In this document: positions 17,891-26,545 of the stretch, piece by piece
Layout of the letters: every line of letters begins with the position of its first letter
Numbering within the stretch: position 1 is the first letter of the stretch
NCBI GenBank assembly: GCA_028870715.1
Contig: JAGWOZ010000011.1
Coordinates: 1 to 33,584 of the forward strand
Direction: 5' to 3'
DNA from: Betaproteobacteria bacterium
Lineage (GTDB): Bacteria > Pseudomonadota > Gammaproteobacteria > Burkholderiales > Burkholderiaceae_C
DNA: 33,584 nucleotides
The notes under the pieces: model-generated
The model's input: the letters and a program-made list of their open reading frames with translations, nothing else
The model's database searches: none
Told to the model about the DNA's origin: nothing
Position numbers and translations under genes: made by a program

Positions 17891-18048
17891 AGCGCGAATC
17901 TCACGCCTTAGCCATCTAGCTAGACATCATGGTCGCCATGAGGCATAGACAGGCAGGGGTCGACCTCCTGCCGATTCGTAGGTTGCACGCAAGCGTGCCG
18001 AGCTACATGCTGTGAGCATGTCATCAGCAACTGTTGAGGAGGCCGACC

Positions 18049-19152
18049 ATGAACGAGCGTACCAAGGTATACGTTGGAGTGGACGTTCACAAAGAGTCGA
18101 TTGCGATCGCGCAGGCGGCGCCCGGCAGGGGGCCGGCGCGGCTGGTGGGTGAGATCGGGCATGATGTCAACCGGTTGGTGAAACGGTTGCAAGCGCTGGG
18201 CCAGCCCGAGGAGGTGCATGTCGTGTACGAGGCCGGGCCCACGGGCTATGGTTTGCAGCGCAAGCTGCAGACGCTGGGTTACCCATGCGAGATCATCGCG
18301 CCCTCGCTGATTCCGAGGCGGGCGGGAGACCGGGTGAAGACGGATCGGCGCGACTGTTTGCGCCTGGCTGAGCTGTCGCGTGCTGGCGAGCTCAAGGCGA
18401 TCTGGATACCCGATCCGGCAGATGAGGCGATCCGCGAGCTCTCCAGGGCACGCGAAGACGCGGTGAACGCAAGGACCCGCGCTCGCCATCAATTGCGTGG
18501 GTTCCTGCTGCGGCACGATCTTCGCTATCCCGGCAAGACACCGTGGACCAAGACGTTTGGCGGGCGGCTGGGAACATTGAGCTTCGAGGCCGTGGGCAGC
18601 CAGATCGCGTTCACCGAATACTGTCTGGCGGTGCAGGCGAGCGATGCCAGGGTGGAGCGGTTGAGTCTGTCACTGCTACGGGCGATTCAAGGCTGGCGAT
18701 TCGAGAGTGTGGTCAGGGCGTTGTGCGCGCTGCGCGGCATCGACGTGGTCAGCGCCGTCGGCCTGGTGGCCGAGATCGGCGACATCGCGCGTTTCGACCA
18801 TCCACGCAAACTCATGGGCTATCTCGGACTCGTCCCTTCGGAGCCTTCCAGTGGCGAGCGCGTCAGCCGAGGACCGATCACCAAGAGCGGCAACGCCCAT
18901 GCGCGTCGACTGCTGACCGAGGCGGCGTGGTGCTATCGCTTGGCGCCTCGCATATGCGCCCAGGCGCAGCGACGGCAAGAGGATCTGCCCGAGTTGACGC
19001 GCGCCATAGCCTAGAAGGCCCAATTGCGCCTGACCGATCGCTACGCCAAGCTACACGCTCGCGGCGTCACGCTCAACAAGGTTTGCGTCGCGGTGGCGCG
19101 TGAGCTGGCCGGCTTTGTCTGGGCCATCGCTTGCAATGCTGCGGCACCTTGA
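18049..19152 (+). pseudogene. IS110-family DEDD transposase interrupted by a nonsense codon
   Basis: The intact frame would give 367 residues. The DEDD RuvC-like site is complete: Asp12 (VGVDVHKE), Glu61 (VYEAGPTGYG), and Asp99 and Asp102 (VKTDRRD). The C-terminal transposase_20 domain is present, with RGIDVVSAVGLVAEIGDI, and RGPITKSGNAHARRLL beside the region holding the catalytic serine. Codon 322 is TAG (19012-19014). The same frame continues KAQLRLTDRYAKLHARG to TGA at 19150-19152, so one base change (TGG to TAG is the simplest) removed about 45 residues. The start at 18049 has GAGGAGG six bases upstream. The gene is otherwise undamaged, so inactivation looks recent, unless the read is wrong or the shortened protein still works. 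Confidence 0.85.
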
Positions 19153-19427
19153 CGAGGACCCAGCCCAACCTGAACCAAGGAACGCACCAGCAGATCGAGC
19201 CGGCGATGCGCCGTGGCCCCGACGAGAGGAACCCTCGGCCCTCCTATTCCGGCATTCGTTGTCATCCATGACCCGCGCACCTAGACCGAGGCAGCCTCCG
19301 CGACGAATCGATGAACGGTGGTACACAACCCACGGATACGAGGTTGATTCATCGCCGCGCCTTGCCGCTGCGCATCACCAGATCGATCTGAAATCATTCA
19401 CACGCAATCATTGACAACGGCGACCAT
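19153..19427 (+). ncRNA. Candidate bridge-RNA region of the IS110-family element
   Basis: IS110-family elements encode a structured non-coding bridge RNA. It lies in the 5' end in the IS110 group and the 3' end in the IS1111 group. Here the 3' non-coding end is the longer flank (about 275 bases against 120). It contains paired segments such as CGATGAA (near 19305) with TTCATCG (near 19348), and GAGG-CAG-CCTC near 19290. No loop sequences could be matched to targets by eye, so this is a position-based inference. Confidence 0.3.
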
Positions 19428-19591
19428 ACGTGGTGGGCGGGGGTAGTTCAATCATCTACGCGTTTAGCGGCCGGAGCGTCAATAGGGGTGCGGTGCGAGA
19501 TTCATCGCTCCCCCAGTCCGAGCGTCCGGCATGGTTCGCGCGCTGATCGCGACGTCGGCAACGCTCGGTCGCGCGGCACTTCAACATGGCA

Positions 19592-20146
19592 TCAGACGCG
19601 GCCCTTGTACTCCCCGGTGCGTGTGTCGATTTCAATCTTGTCGCCGATTGCGACGAAAATGGGCACGGGGATTTCGGCACCTGTGGAAATCTTGGCGGGT
19701 TTGAGGACCTTGCCAGACGTGTCCCCCTTTACCGCCGGTTCCGTGTAGATGACCTCGCGCACGACGCTGTTCGGCATTTCAACGGAAATGGCCTTGCCGT
19801 CATAGAAGACGACCTCGACTTGCATGCCGTCTTCCAAATAGTCCAGCGCATCGCCGAGATTGTCCTTCTCCACTTCGTACTGGTTGTACTCCGTGTCCAT
19901 GAAGACATACATCGGGTCAGCGAAGTAGGAATAGCTGCATTCTTTGCGATCGAGCACGATTGGATCCAGCTTGTCATCGGCTTTGTAGACCACCTCAGTC
20001 CCGCCGCTCGTCAGCAGGTTCTTGAGTTTCATTTTCACCGTGGCGGCATTGCGACCCCCCCGGCTGTATTCGGTCTTCTGCACCACCATGGGGTCCTTGC
20101 CCACCATGATGACATTGCCGGCGCGGATTTCTTGAGCGAGTTTCAT
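19592..20146 (-). CDS. efp: Elongation factor P (Arg32 type)
   Basis: A 184-residue EF-P, which enters the ribosome E-site and relieves stalling at polyproline. Domain I starts [19 protein letters not shown], and the tip of its loop is [10 protein letters not shown] with Arg32 as the modification site. Arg at this position marks the rhamnosylated class, which fits the earP gene immediately upstream. Domains II and III follow, with [18 protein letters not shown] and the C-terminal [11 protein letters not shown]. The ATG at 20146 is the family start; the frame extends upstream to 20221 without resemblance. It lies 102 bases behind earP on the same strand and about 165 bases beyond the right edge of the IS110 element. 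Confidence 0.97.
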   Translation of the reverse strand: MKLAQEIRAGNVIMVGKDPMVVQKTEYSRGGRNAATVKMKLKNLLTSGGTEVVYKADDKLDPIVLDRKECSYSYFADPMYVFMDTEYNQYEVEKDNLGDALDYLEDGMQVEVVFYDGKAISVEMPNSVVREVIYTEPAVKGDTSGKVLKPAKISTGAEIPVPIFVAIGDKIEIDTRTGEYKGRV

Positions 20147-20248
20147 AAATCGGGTGAAAAAAGTGTCTGTTGGAAAGTCAACACGCCATTTTAGCCGGGG
20201 CCGGCGGCAACTGCCGGCCATGATTGGTCTAATTGGGGTTGAGCCCGT

Positions 20249-21409
20249 CTACAGGAGCGGTGCAGGACTGCTTCGCTCCACTCGCCCGGCGACAATCAAC
20301 TGATGGGCAAGATCAGGCTGGGTGGCCAAGTGATTGCACCAGCGATGGGCGTGGCGCCGCAGTTGAGGCAAGGCGGCGATGAATTCGGACCATGCGCTTT
20401 CGAGGTCGAGCCCTTTGTTCCATGCTGTCCATAACGGGATTACGGTGTCGCGGACCTCGGCGGGGGCATCCTTGAGATAGAGATCCATAAATGCGCCAAG
20501 CTTCTTGTCGTGCGCATCATCGTGCTGGGGGTAAATGTGCCAAACCATGGGTCGCGCCGCCCACTGCGCACGCACAAACGAATCCTCCCCGCGGACGATG
20601 CAAATGTCGGCAGCCCAAAGGAGTTCGTCGAAACGATCCTGTGGCACGTAGGGCAGCGCGCAAAGTGTGAGGCTTCCGCGCACGGTGGTCTGCCCCATGA
20701 GCAGTTCCATGTGAAGCCAATTGTTGACAGCACTCAGAATCGGACCTGGGCAGATCCAGAGCATTGTCGGCCGATCGTCTGCAGCGAGGCTCTGGAGCCA
20801 CGACTCCAGCCGGTCGCGCGCGTAACTGAACAGCAATATGGTGAGGGCATGCTCCGGCGGAGGGGGGAGATTCAATGACCGCAAGGCGATGCGCCGCGCT
20901 GCCGGCATGGCTTGCCAGGCGTCGCGCCGGGTCAGCAAATCAGCCTCCCGGATCAAGCCACCAGTGGCGGGCGTAAAGCCGGGGAAAAAGAACAGCTTGT
21001 TGATGCCGCCGGGTTGTGGCGAGGGTCTGAGATGACTGCCTTCAACCCACGGCTCCGCGCTGAGATGCTCCAGATTGATCCAGCGCATCCTGTCAGGGCC
21101 GCGTTGCTGGACGCGCTCGACGTAGGGCGGGGCAAGCTTGCAGCCGAACAGTTCAACGACCACGTCGCCAGGCTCGAGTTGGAGTTGTCGGCCCCAGGAG
21201 AAGACTTGCACGCCGTCGACGCTTTGCTGCGCAAGTCGCGGGTTGATCTGAGGGCAGATGAGGCGGTACGTGTTCAAATCGTCGACGAACAGCCGTACGT
21301 TGCGGCCGTGCTCATGCGCGAGTTGGCGCGCAAGGCGCCAGCCCACGCCGATGTCGCCGAAGTTGTCCACGACATGACAGAACAGATCCCAGGTTTCCCG
21401 ATGATTCAT
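20249..21409 (-). CDS. earP: EF-P arginine rhamnosyltransferase EarP
   Basis: A 386-residue EarP (formerly DUF2331) glycosyltransferase of the GT-B fold. It transfers rhamnose from dTDP-L-rhamnose to Arg32 of EF-P. The N-terminal signature is CHVVDNFGDIGVGWRLARQL, with Asp15 and Asp19 at the positions of the catalytic aspartates. INLEHLSAEPWVE and FFFPGF with TGGLIRE follow. The donor-binding part has RGEDSFVRAQWA then PMVWHIYPQHDDAHDKKL. Its partner efp lies directly downstream. The ATG at 21409 places the signature at residue 11 as in relatives. Its 5' end overlaps the divergent uracil-DNA glycosylase gene if that gene starts at 21401, so its promoter should lie inside that gene. Confidence 0.95.
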   Translation of the reverse strand: MNHRETWDLFCHVVDNFGDIGVGWRLARQLAHEHGRNVRLFVDDLNTYRLICPQINPRLAQQSVDGVQVFSWGRQLQLEPGDVVVELFGCKLAPPYVERVQQRGPDRMRWINLEHLSAEPWVEGSHLRPSPQPGGINKLFFFPGFTPATGGLIREADLLTRRDAWQAMPAARRIALRSLNLPPPPEHALTILLFSYARDRLESWLQSLAADDRPTMLWICPGPILSAVNNWLHMELLMGQTTVRGSLTLCALPYVPQDRFDELLWAADICIVRGEDSFVRAQWAARPMVWHIYPQHDDAHDKKLGAFMDLYLKDAPAEVRDTVIPLWTAWNKGLDLESAWSEFIAALPQLRRHAHRWCNHLATQPDLAHQLIVAGRVERSSPAPLL

Positions 21410-22117
21410 CAGCAAGGTGGCGCAAGCGCCGCAGTTTCGGATGGTTTGGTGTACGACGCGCATTGTCGCCGTTGCGCACGCTTGGCAGATTATCGCGACG
21501 CTGTACGTGCGCGCCACCCCTCTTATGCGTGTCTGCCTGTTCCCTCATTTGGCCCGATTTCTGCTCCTTTGCTGGTCGTGGGCCTTGCTCCGGGTTTGCA
21601 TGGAGCCAACGCCAGTAACCGGCCGTTCACGGGCGATGGCGCTGGTCCGCTGCTGTATGGAACGCTCACGGAGCTTGGGCTGGCGCGGCGCGATCCACCG
21701 GTGGCGGTAACGGACGAACCGCATAGCATCACTGCAGACGATGGGTTGGAGCTGGTGGGCTGCCGCATCTGCAACAGCGTGAAGTGTCTTCCGCCTGACA
21801 ACAAGCCGCTACCGGTTGAGGTGCGTACATGTAATGCCTTTGCGCGTGCGGAGCTTGCAGCCATGCCGCATTTGCGGGTTATCGTGGCGCTTGGCACGGT
21901 AGGGCACGGTGCGGTCCTGATGGCCTTGGGCCTCAAACCTTCGGCCGCCCGCTTTGGTCATGGGGCCCGACACGAACTGGACGGTCTGGTTCTCTACGAC
22001 AGCTACCACTGCAGCCGCTACAACCAGAACACGGGACGCTTGACCGCGCCCATGTTTCGCTCCGTCTTCGCGCGGGCGGCGGCTGAGGCCGGCGCAGGTT
22101 TCGGCTTCGGGCACTAG
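21401..22117 (+). CDS. Uracil-DNA glycosylase, family 5-like (4Fe-4S)
   Basis: About 238 residues of an iron-sulfur uracil-DNA glycosylase, which removes uracil and other deaminated bases from DNA. Motif 1 is [20 protein letters not shown] (residues 60-79); its GLAPG without a catalytic Asp or Asn is the family 5 (UDGb) form. The final motif is [14 protein letters not shown] (201-214) with His203. Likely cluster ligands are Cys22, Cys25, Cys129 and Cys144 (C-x2-C and C-x14-C spacing). The start is uncertain: ATG 21401 overlaps the divergent earP start by nine bases, and GTG 21449 would give MYDAHCRRC, also a normal N-terminus. uvrC begins ten bases after the stop, so the two repair genes are probably one transcript. 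Confidence 0.85.
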   Translation: MIHQQGGASAAVSDGLVYDAHCRRCARLADYRDAVRARHPSYACLPVPSFGPISAPLLVVGLAPGLHGANASNRPFTGDGAGPLLYGTLTELGLARRDPPVAVTDEPHSITADDGLELVGCRICNSVKCLPPDNKPLPVEVRTCNAFARAELAAMPHLRVIVALGTVGHGAVLMALGLKPSAARFGHGARHELDGLVLYDSYHCSRYNQNTGRLTAPMFRSVFARAAAEAGAGFGFGH

Positions 22118-22127
22118 GGTGGGCCGC

Positions 22128-24092
22128 ATGGCTGCCACAGACGATTCCAAACGCGCATCTCCGGATACGAAGCACGAGCCTTCGCCTGACACGGCCGTGC
22201 CGCAGGATTTGCTGCAGCGCGCTTCTGCAGACGCTGCGGCGCTGGCTCGCCAGGTCGCCGCATTGCCGCATCTGCCCGGTGTCTACCGATATTTCTCAGC
22301 GGACGGCACATTGCTCTATGTGGGCAAGGCCCGCGATTTGAAAAAGCGGGTGTCCACGTATTTTCAAAGGGAGCATGGTGGCAGCCGGATCGGGCATATG
22401 GTTTCACGCATCGCAACGATGGAAACCACGGTGACGGGTTCCGAAGCAGAGGCATTGCTGCTGGAAAACAACCTGATCAAGACGCAACACCCGCGATTCA
22501 ACATCCTGTTTCGCGATGACAAGTCCTACCCATATCTGAAGCTGACCACCGGGCATGCCTTTCCACGCATGGGCTATTTTCGCGGCGCAGTGGACCGCAG
22601 GCACAGCTATTTCGGGCCCTATCCCAGCGCCTGGGCTGTGAAAGAGAGTATTGCCATTTTGCAAAAGATCTTTCTGCTGCGGACCTGCGAGGATACGGTT
22701 TTTGCGAACCGAAGCCGACCGTGCCTGCTGCATCAGATTCACCGCTGCTCGGCGCCCTGTGTCGGGCGCATTTCGCAGCAGGACTATGCCGCGGACGTGA
22801 GCGCCGCCGTGCGCTTTTTGCGCGGCGAACACGACGGGGTCTTACGCGATCTGCAGGCACGCATGCATGAACTGGCCTCGCAATTGCGGTTTGAGGAGGC
22901 AGCGGTTGTACGCAACCAAATCAGTGCCCTGTCGCGCGTTCTCCACCAGCAGAGCATGGAAGTCGATAGCGACCAGGACGTGGACATTTTGGCCGTGGGG
23001 ATGCGAGGTGGTCACGTTTGCGTGAATCTTGCAATGGTGCGTGGCGGTCGGCACTTGGGCGACCGAGCGTATTTCCCCAGCCATGCGAAGGAGCTTCAAG
23101 CCATGCACGAGCCCGATTTCCTGCATGCCGTGGGCGATCCAGTCGGAGAAGCGGTCCTGGACGCCTTTGTTGCCCAGCACTACCTGGACTTGCCGTTGCC
23201 GTCCGTGCTGATCAGCAACCTGCCGATTGACCCCGAAATCATTTCTGCTTTGCAGGAGCACAGCGGTCGGCACTGCCAACTGATCACAGCGCCGCGGGGA
23301 ACACGCAGGCGCTGGTTGGATATGGCGGAGCAGGGAGCGCAGCTGGCGCTGGCGCGGATGCTGGCCGAAAAGGGCGCCCAGCACGACCGTACGCGCGCGC
23401 TGGCCGAGGTGCTTGGGTTGGACACGCAGAACCTGGAGGCGCTACGTGTGGAGTGCTTCGACATCAGCCACACTGCGGGCGAAGCTGCGCAGGGGTCATG
23501 TGTTGTGTTTCAGCACCATGCCATGCAGCCGTCGCAGTATCGGCGGTTCAAGGTCGACGGCATCACGCCCGGTGACGACTATGCAGCCATGCGCCAGGTG
23601 CTCGCACGTCGCTACGTACGGCTCGCCGAGGACGCGGATGCCCGCCTGCCGGACCTCGTGTTGATTGACGGCGGGCGAGGCCAAGTGTCGGCAGCACGCG
23701 ATGTGTTCGACGAACTGGGCCTGGATATTTCGCGCTTGGTGGGCGTGGAGAAAGGGGAGGGGCGAAAGGTCGGCCTTGAAGAACTGGTGTTCGCCGATGG
23801 CCGTCCGAAGGTTGCGCTGCCACCAGACAATCCAGCGCTGTTGTTGGTGGCGCAAATCCGCGATGAGGCTCACCGCTTTGCGATTACCGGCATGCGCGCC
23901 CAGCGGGCGAAGGCGCGCACGGGCGGCTCCAAGCTTGAGGACATCCCCGGCATTGGACCGAAGCGTCGCGCGCGGCTGCTTGCGCGCTTTGGTGGCGTGC
24001 GAGGCGTTGGCTTGGCGAGTATTGAGGACATGATGACGGTGGATGGCATTTCGCGCGAGCTGGCACAGACGATCTATGCTGCCTTGCACTGA
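22128..24092 (+). CDS. uvrC: Excinuclease ABC subunit C
   Basis: A 654-residue UvrC, the dual-incision nuclease of nucleotide excision repair, acting on the UvrB-DNA complex. The GIY-YIG domain (about 48-130) has GVY at 51-53, YVG at 64-66 and [10 protein letters not shown]. The Cys-containing linker has [22 protein letters not shown] motif ([19 protein letters not shown]) binds UvrB. The RNase H-like 5' incision domain has [31 protein letters not shown] and [10 protein letters not shown]. Tandem helix-hairpin-helix motifs end the protein ([15 protein letters not shown]). The first 45 residues are a non-conserved extension relative to E. coli. A GTG at 22119 is an alternative start. It sits between the glycosylase gene and pgsA, as uvrC-pgsA often do. 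Confidence 0.96.
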   Translation: MAATDDSKRASPDTKHEPSPDTAVPQDLLQRASADAAALARQVAALPHLPGVYRYFSADGTLLYVGKARDLKKRVSTYFQREHGGSRIGHMVSRIATMETTVTGSEAEALLLENNLIKTQHPRFNILFRDDKSYPYLKLTTGHAFPRMGYFRGAVDRRHSYFGPYPSAWAVKESIAILQKIFLLRTCEDTVFANRSRPCLLHQIHRCSAPCVGRISQQDYAADVSAAVRFLRGEHDGVLRDLQARMHELASQLRFEEAAVVRNQISALSRVLHQQSMEVDSDQDVDILAVGMRGGHVCVNLAMVRGGRHLGDRAYFPSHAKELQAMHEPDFLHAVGDPVGEAVLDAFVAQHYLDLPLPSVLISNLPIDPEIISALQEHSGRHCQLITAPRGTRRRWLDMAEQGAQLALARMLAEKGAQHDRTRALAEVLGLDTQNLEALRVECFDISHTAGEAAQGSCVVFQHHAMQPSQYRRFKVDGITPGDDYAAMRQVLARRYVRLAEDADARLPDLVLIDGGRGQVSAARDVFDELGLDISRLVGVEKGEGRKVGLEELVFADGRPKVALPPDNPALLLVAQIRDEAHRFAITGMRAQRAKARTGGSKLEDIPGIGPKRRARLLARFGGVRGVGLASIEDMMTVDGISRELAQTIYAALH

Positions 24093-24124
24093 ACCGGCAG
24101 CGTTGCCCGAGTGAGAGTGGAATA

Positions 24125-24703
24125 ATGCGCTCCACCATGACAGTGCCGACCTTTTTGACCTGGCTGCGGGTGGCGGCTATTCCCCTCATCATTGGTGTTT
24201 ACGCCCTGCCCGAGCCTTGGCTATCGATGCCTGCAAAAAACCTGGTCGCCACGGTGCTGTTTGTCCTCAGCGCCATCACGGACTGGTTCGATGGCTTTCT
24301 CGCGCGGCGTTGGCAACAAACCTCGGCCTTCGGCGCTTTTCTTGATCCCGTTGCTGACAAGCTGATGGTCTCTGCCGCGCTGCTGGTGCTTTTGGAGCTG
24401 TCGCGCATCGGTGCCCTGGTGGCCCTCATTATCATTGGCCGCGAGATCGCCATTTCTGCCTTGCGCGAGTGGATGGCGCGCATCGGACGCTCGCGCGCAG
24501 TAGCGGTGAACTGGTTAGGGAAGGTCAAGACAGCGACCCAGATGGTGGCCATTCCTTTTCTCTTGTATGACGGGCGCCTGTTTGGCTTCCTGTCCACGTC
24601 CGCTTGGGGCACGTGGCTGCTCGATATTGCGGCCGTGCTCACGCTTTGGTCGATGATGTATTACTTCAAACTCGCGCTGGCTGGTATCAAGCTATCGGAA
24701 TGA
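24125..24703 (+). CDS. pgsA: CDP-diacylglycerol-glycerol-3-phosphate 3-phosphatidyltransferase
   Basis: A 192-residue integral inner-membrane enzyme that makes phosphatidylglycerophosphate, the first committed step to phosphatidylglycerol and cardiolipin. The CDP-alcohol phosphotransferase motif is complete: Asp53, Asp56-Gly57, Ala60-Arg61, Gly70, Asp74 and Asp78 (DWFDGFLARR and FGAFLDPVADK). The opening TVPTFLTWLRVAAIPL is typical of PgsA. Six membrane segments are expected. It begins 32 bases after uvrC, the usual neighbour. An ATG four codons in (24137) is an alternative start. Confidence 0.95.
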   Translation: MRSTMTVPTFLTWLRVAAIPLIIGVYALPEPWLSMPAKNLVATVLFVLSAITDWFDGFLARRWQQTSAFGAFLDPVADKLMVSAALLVLLELSRIGALVALIIIGREIAISALREWMARIGRSRAVAVNWLGKVKTATQMVAIPFLLYDGRLFGFLSTSAWGTWLLDIAAVLTLWSMMYYFKLALAGIKLSE

Positions 24704-24725
24704 ATTGGTGAAAGAAGCGACTCCT

Positions 24726-25844
24726 ATGACAAACGCTCCGTCGCAACGGGCTCTGCGCATTGCTGCGATTCCTGGCGATGGCATTGGGCGCGAGGTCGTG
24801 CCTGAGGGTTTGCGCGCGCTGGAAGCGGCAGCCCGCCGCTTCGAGATTGCGCTTGATATACGGCACTTCGACTTCGCCTCCTGCGACTATTACCTGCACC
24901 ATGGCCGCATGCTTCCGGAGGATTGGAAGGAGCAATTGGCCGGCTTCGATGCCATCTTTTTCGGGGCTGTTGGGTGGCCCGCGAAGGTGCCTGACCATGT
25001 CTCGCTTTGGGGGTCGCTGCTGCAGTTTCGCCGCGAATTTGATCAGTACGTGAACCTGCGCCCGGCGCGACTCATGCGTGGTCTGCGCTCGCCACTCGCG
25101 GGCATGCAGCCAGGCGATATTGATTTGCTCATCGTGCGTGAGAACACGGAGGGCGAATACTCCAACGCTGGCGGGCGCATGTTTGCCGGTACCGAGCGCG
25201 AATTGGCGCTCCAGGAAACGGTGATGACACGCACGGGCGTGGATCGCGTGTTGCACTTTGCATACGCGCAGGCCGCGCGTCGGCCACGGCGATTGCTCAC
25301 CTCAGCCACGAAATCGAACGGTATCTCCATCACGATGCCGTTCTGGGATGAACGCGTGCGCGCGGTGGCACCAGCGCATGCCGACGTGCGCTGGAATCAG
25401 TTCCACATTGACGCGCTATGCGCGCGTCTCGTGCAGCGCCCGCAGGACTTTGACGTGATCGTCGGGAGCAATTTATTCGGGGACATCTTGAGCGACCTGG
25501 CGCCCGCGCTGTGCGGCACGCTGGGCATTGCGCCCTCTGCAAATCTGGACCCAGAGCGCCGCTACCCGTCACTGTTCGAACCCGTGCATGGGTCGGCCCC
25601 CGACATTGCCGGACGCGGGATCGCCAACCCGATCGGGCAAATCTGGAGCGCTGCGCTGCTGCTGGATTTTCTGGGCTACACGCACGCGCATGACGTCATC
25701 ATCGAAGCCATTGAGCACGTGCTCGATCCCGCAAGCGGCGCTCCGCGCACGCCCGATCTCGGCGGCGGAGCCTCCACGCAGGAAATGGGCCTGGCAATTG
25801 AGCAAGTCATCCGTACAGCGGCTGGCAAGGCTAATCGCGATTGA
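24726..25844 (+). CDS. Tartrate/D-malate dehydrogenase-type beta-decarboxylating dehydrogenase
   Basis: A 372-residue member of the isocitrate/isopropylmalate dehydrogenase family, in the TtuC/DmlA branch. These NAD-dependent enzymes oxidise and decarboxylate D-malate, tartrate or similar 2-hydroxy acids, needing Mg or Mn. It has [54 protein letters not shown] with metal-binding aspartates, and [18 protein letters not shown] for the nucleotide site. FGAVGWP and [18 protein letters not shown] are typical of this branch rather than LeuB. The ATG at 24726 has AAAGAAG upstream. It starts 22 bases after pgsA but is functionally unrelated to it. The exact substrate needs biochemical proof. Confidence 0.87.
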   Translation: MTNAPSQRALRIAAIPGDGIGREVVPEGLRALEAAARRFEIALDIRHFDFASCDYYLHHGRMLPEDWKEQLAGFDAIFFGAVGWPAKVPDHVSLWGSLLQFRREFDQYVNLRPARLMRGLRSPLAGMQPGDIDLLIVRENTEGEYSNAGGRMFAGTERELALQETVMTRTGVDRVLHFAYAQAARRPRRLLTSATKSNGISITMPFWDERVRAVAPAHADVRWNQFHIDALCARLVQRPQDFDVIVGSNLFGDILSDLAPALCGTLGIAPSANLDPERRYPSLFEPVHGSAPDIAGRGIANPIGQIWSAALLLDFLGYTHAHDVIIEAIEHVLDPASGAPRTPDLGGGASTQEMGLAIEQVIRTAAGKANRD

Positions 25845-26041
25845 CAGGGCAGGGGTGCGTCGTTCTAATGCAACTGCTGATGCCCGTAAAATCGCGGCTG
25901 TCGTCGGATGACGATACCGCAGCGAGTATTTCAAAAGGCGCATTTGCACAACCATTTGCACCAGGAGCAATTCCGTGCCGTATCGTGCCTCGGGCACATC
26001 GGCGTTTTTTGTTGTTGAACCATCCTCTCGAGGGGGCTAGA

Positions 26042-26314
26042 GTGAATAAAACAGAACTTATCGAGCACATTGCCAAGAAGTCAGAAATCTCCAAGGCCGC
26101 TGCAGCCCGCGCCCTGGACTCAATGATCGAAGGTGTGAAGGTCACCCTGAAGAAGGGCGGTACCGTCACCCTCATCGGTTTTGGCACGTTTGCAGCAACC
26201 AAGCGCCCAGCGCGCACTGGGCGCAATCCTCGCACTGGTGCAGCGATCAAGATCAAGGCAGCCAAGGTGCCCAAATTCCGCCCGGGCAAGGGGTTGAAGG
26301 ACGCTCTGAATTAA
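26042..26314 (+). CDS. hupB: DNA-binding protein HU
   Basis: A 90-residue HU-type nucleoid protein that bends DNA as a dimer. The protein begins (M)[17 protein letters not shown], has the core [15 protein letters not shown], and the beta-arm [17 protein letters not shown] ending [14 protein letters not shown]. Residues Arg61 and Pro63 at the arm tip, which intercalate in DNA, are present. The start codon is GTG at 26042 with GAGGGG upstream. The frame is open back to 25841, but those residues do not belong to HU. The order hupB then ppiD matches the conserved arrangement in many proteobacteria, here with tRNA-Val in between. Confidence 0.94.
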   Translation: MNKTELIEHIAKKSEISKAAAARALDSMIEGVKVTLKKGGTVTLIGFGTFAATKRPARTGRNPRTGAAIKIKAAKVPKFRPGKGLKDALN

Positions 26315-26348
26315 GTTTGAAGGCGCGCGGCTTTGCACGCAGATTTGC

Positions 26349-26424
26349 GGGTGCTTAGCTCAGTTGGTAGAGCGGCGCCCTTACAAGGCGTAGGTCGGGG
26401 GTTCGAACCCCTCAGCACCCACCA
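26349..26424 (+). tRNA. tRNA-Val (anticodon TAC)
   Basis: A complete cloverleaf. Acceptor GGGTGCT (26349-26355) pairs with AGCACCC (26414-26420), followed by A and an encoded CCA. The D-arm is GCTC-AGTTGGTA-GAGC. The anticodon loop CTTACAA has TAC at 26382-26384. The T-arm is GGGGG-TTCGAAC-CCCTC. It lies 34 bases after hupB, so it is probably processed from the same transcript, which ends at the terminator at 26460-26490. Confidence 0.97.
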
Positions 26425-26459
26425 GTTGCAAGCTGCGGCGCCGAGCGCCGGTGGCAATT

Positions 26460-26490
26460 AAGGCGAACGACGGTTCGCCTTTTGTTTTTT
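26460..26490 (+). terminator. Intrinsic terminator after hupB/tRNA-Val
   Basis: A 9-bp stem, AAGGCGAAC (26460-26468) with GTTCGCCTT (26473-26481), has a 4-base loop and is followed by TTGTTTTTT. It lies 35 bases after the tRNA and 55 bases before ppiD. Confidence 0.9.
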
Positions 26491-26545
26491 GGCAGATATC
26501 CTCCCATTGCACTTCGCGATGTGAACGCATCCAGCGAGCCTCTCC

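Larger units (their letters stand above)
17929..19427 (+). mobile_element. IS110-family insertion sequence (possibly IS1111 group)
   Basis: The element is built round an IS110 DEDD transposase gene. A 9-base inverted pair, ATGGTCGCC at 17929-17937 and GGCGACCAT at 19419-19427, may mark its subterminal repeats, giving about 1.5 kb. Such repeats are typical of the IS1111 subgroup; a 9-base match between the two flanks could also be chance. The 5' flank holds three small stem-loops: GGCAGGGG with CTCCTGCC (17951-17971), GCACGC with GCGTGC (17985-17998), and ACATGC with GCATGT (18005-18021). The 3' non-coding part (19153-19427) resembles the conserved right end of related elements, as I recall them. 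Exact ends are uncertain. Confidence 0.65.
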
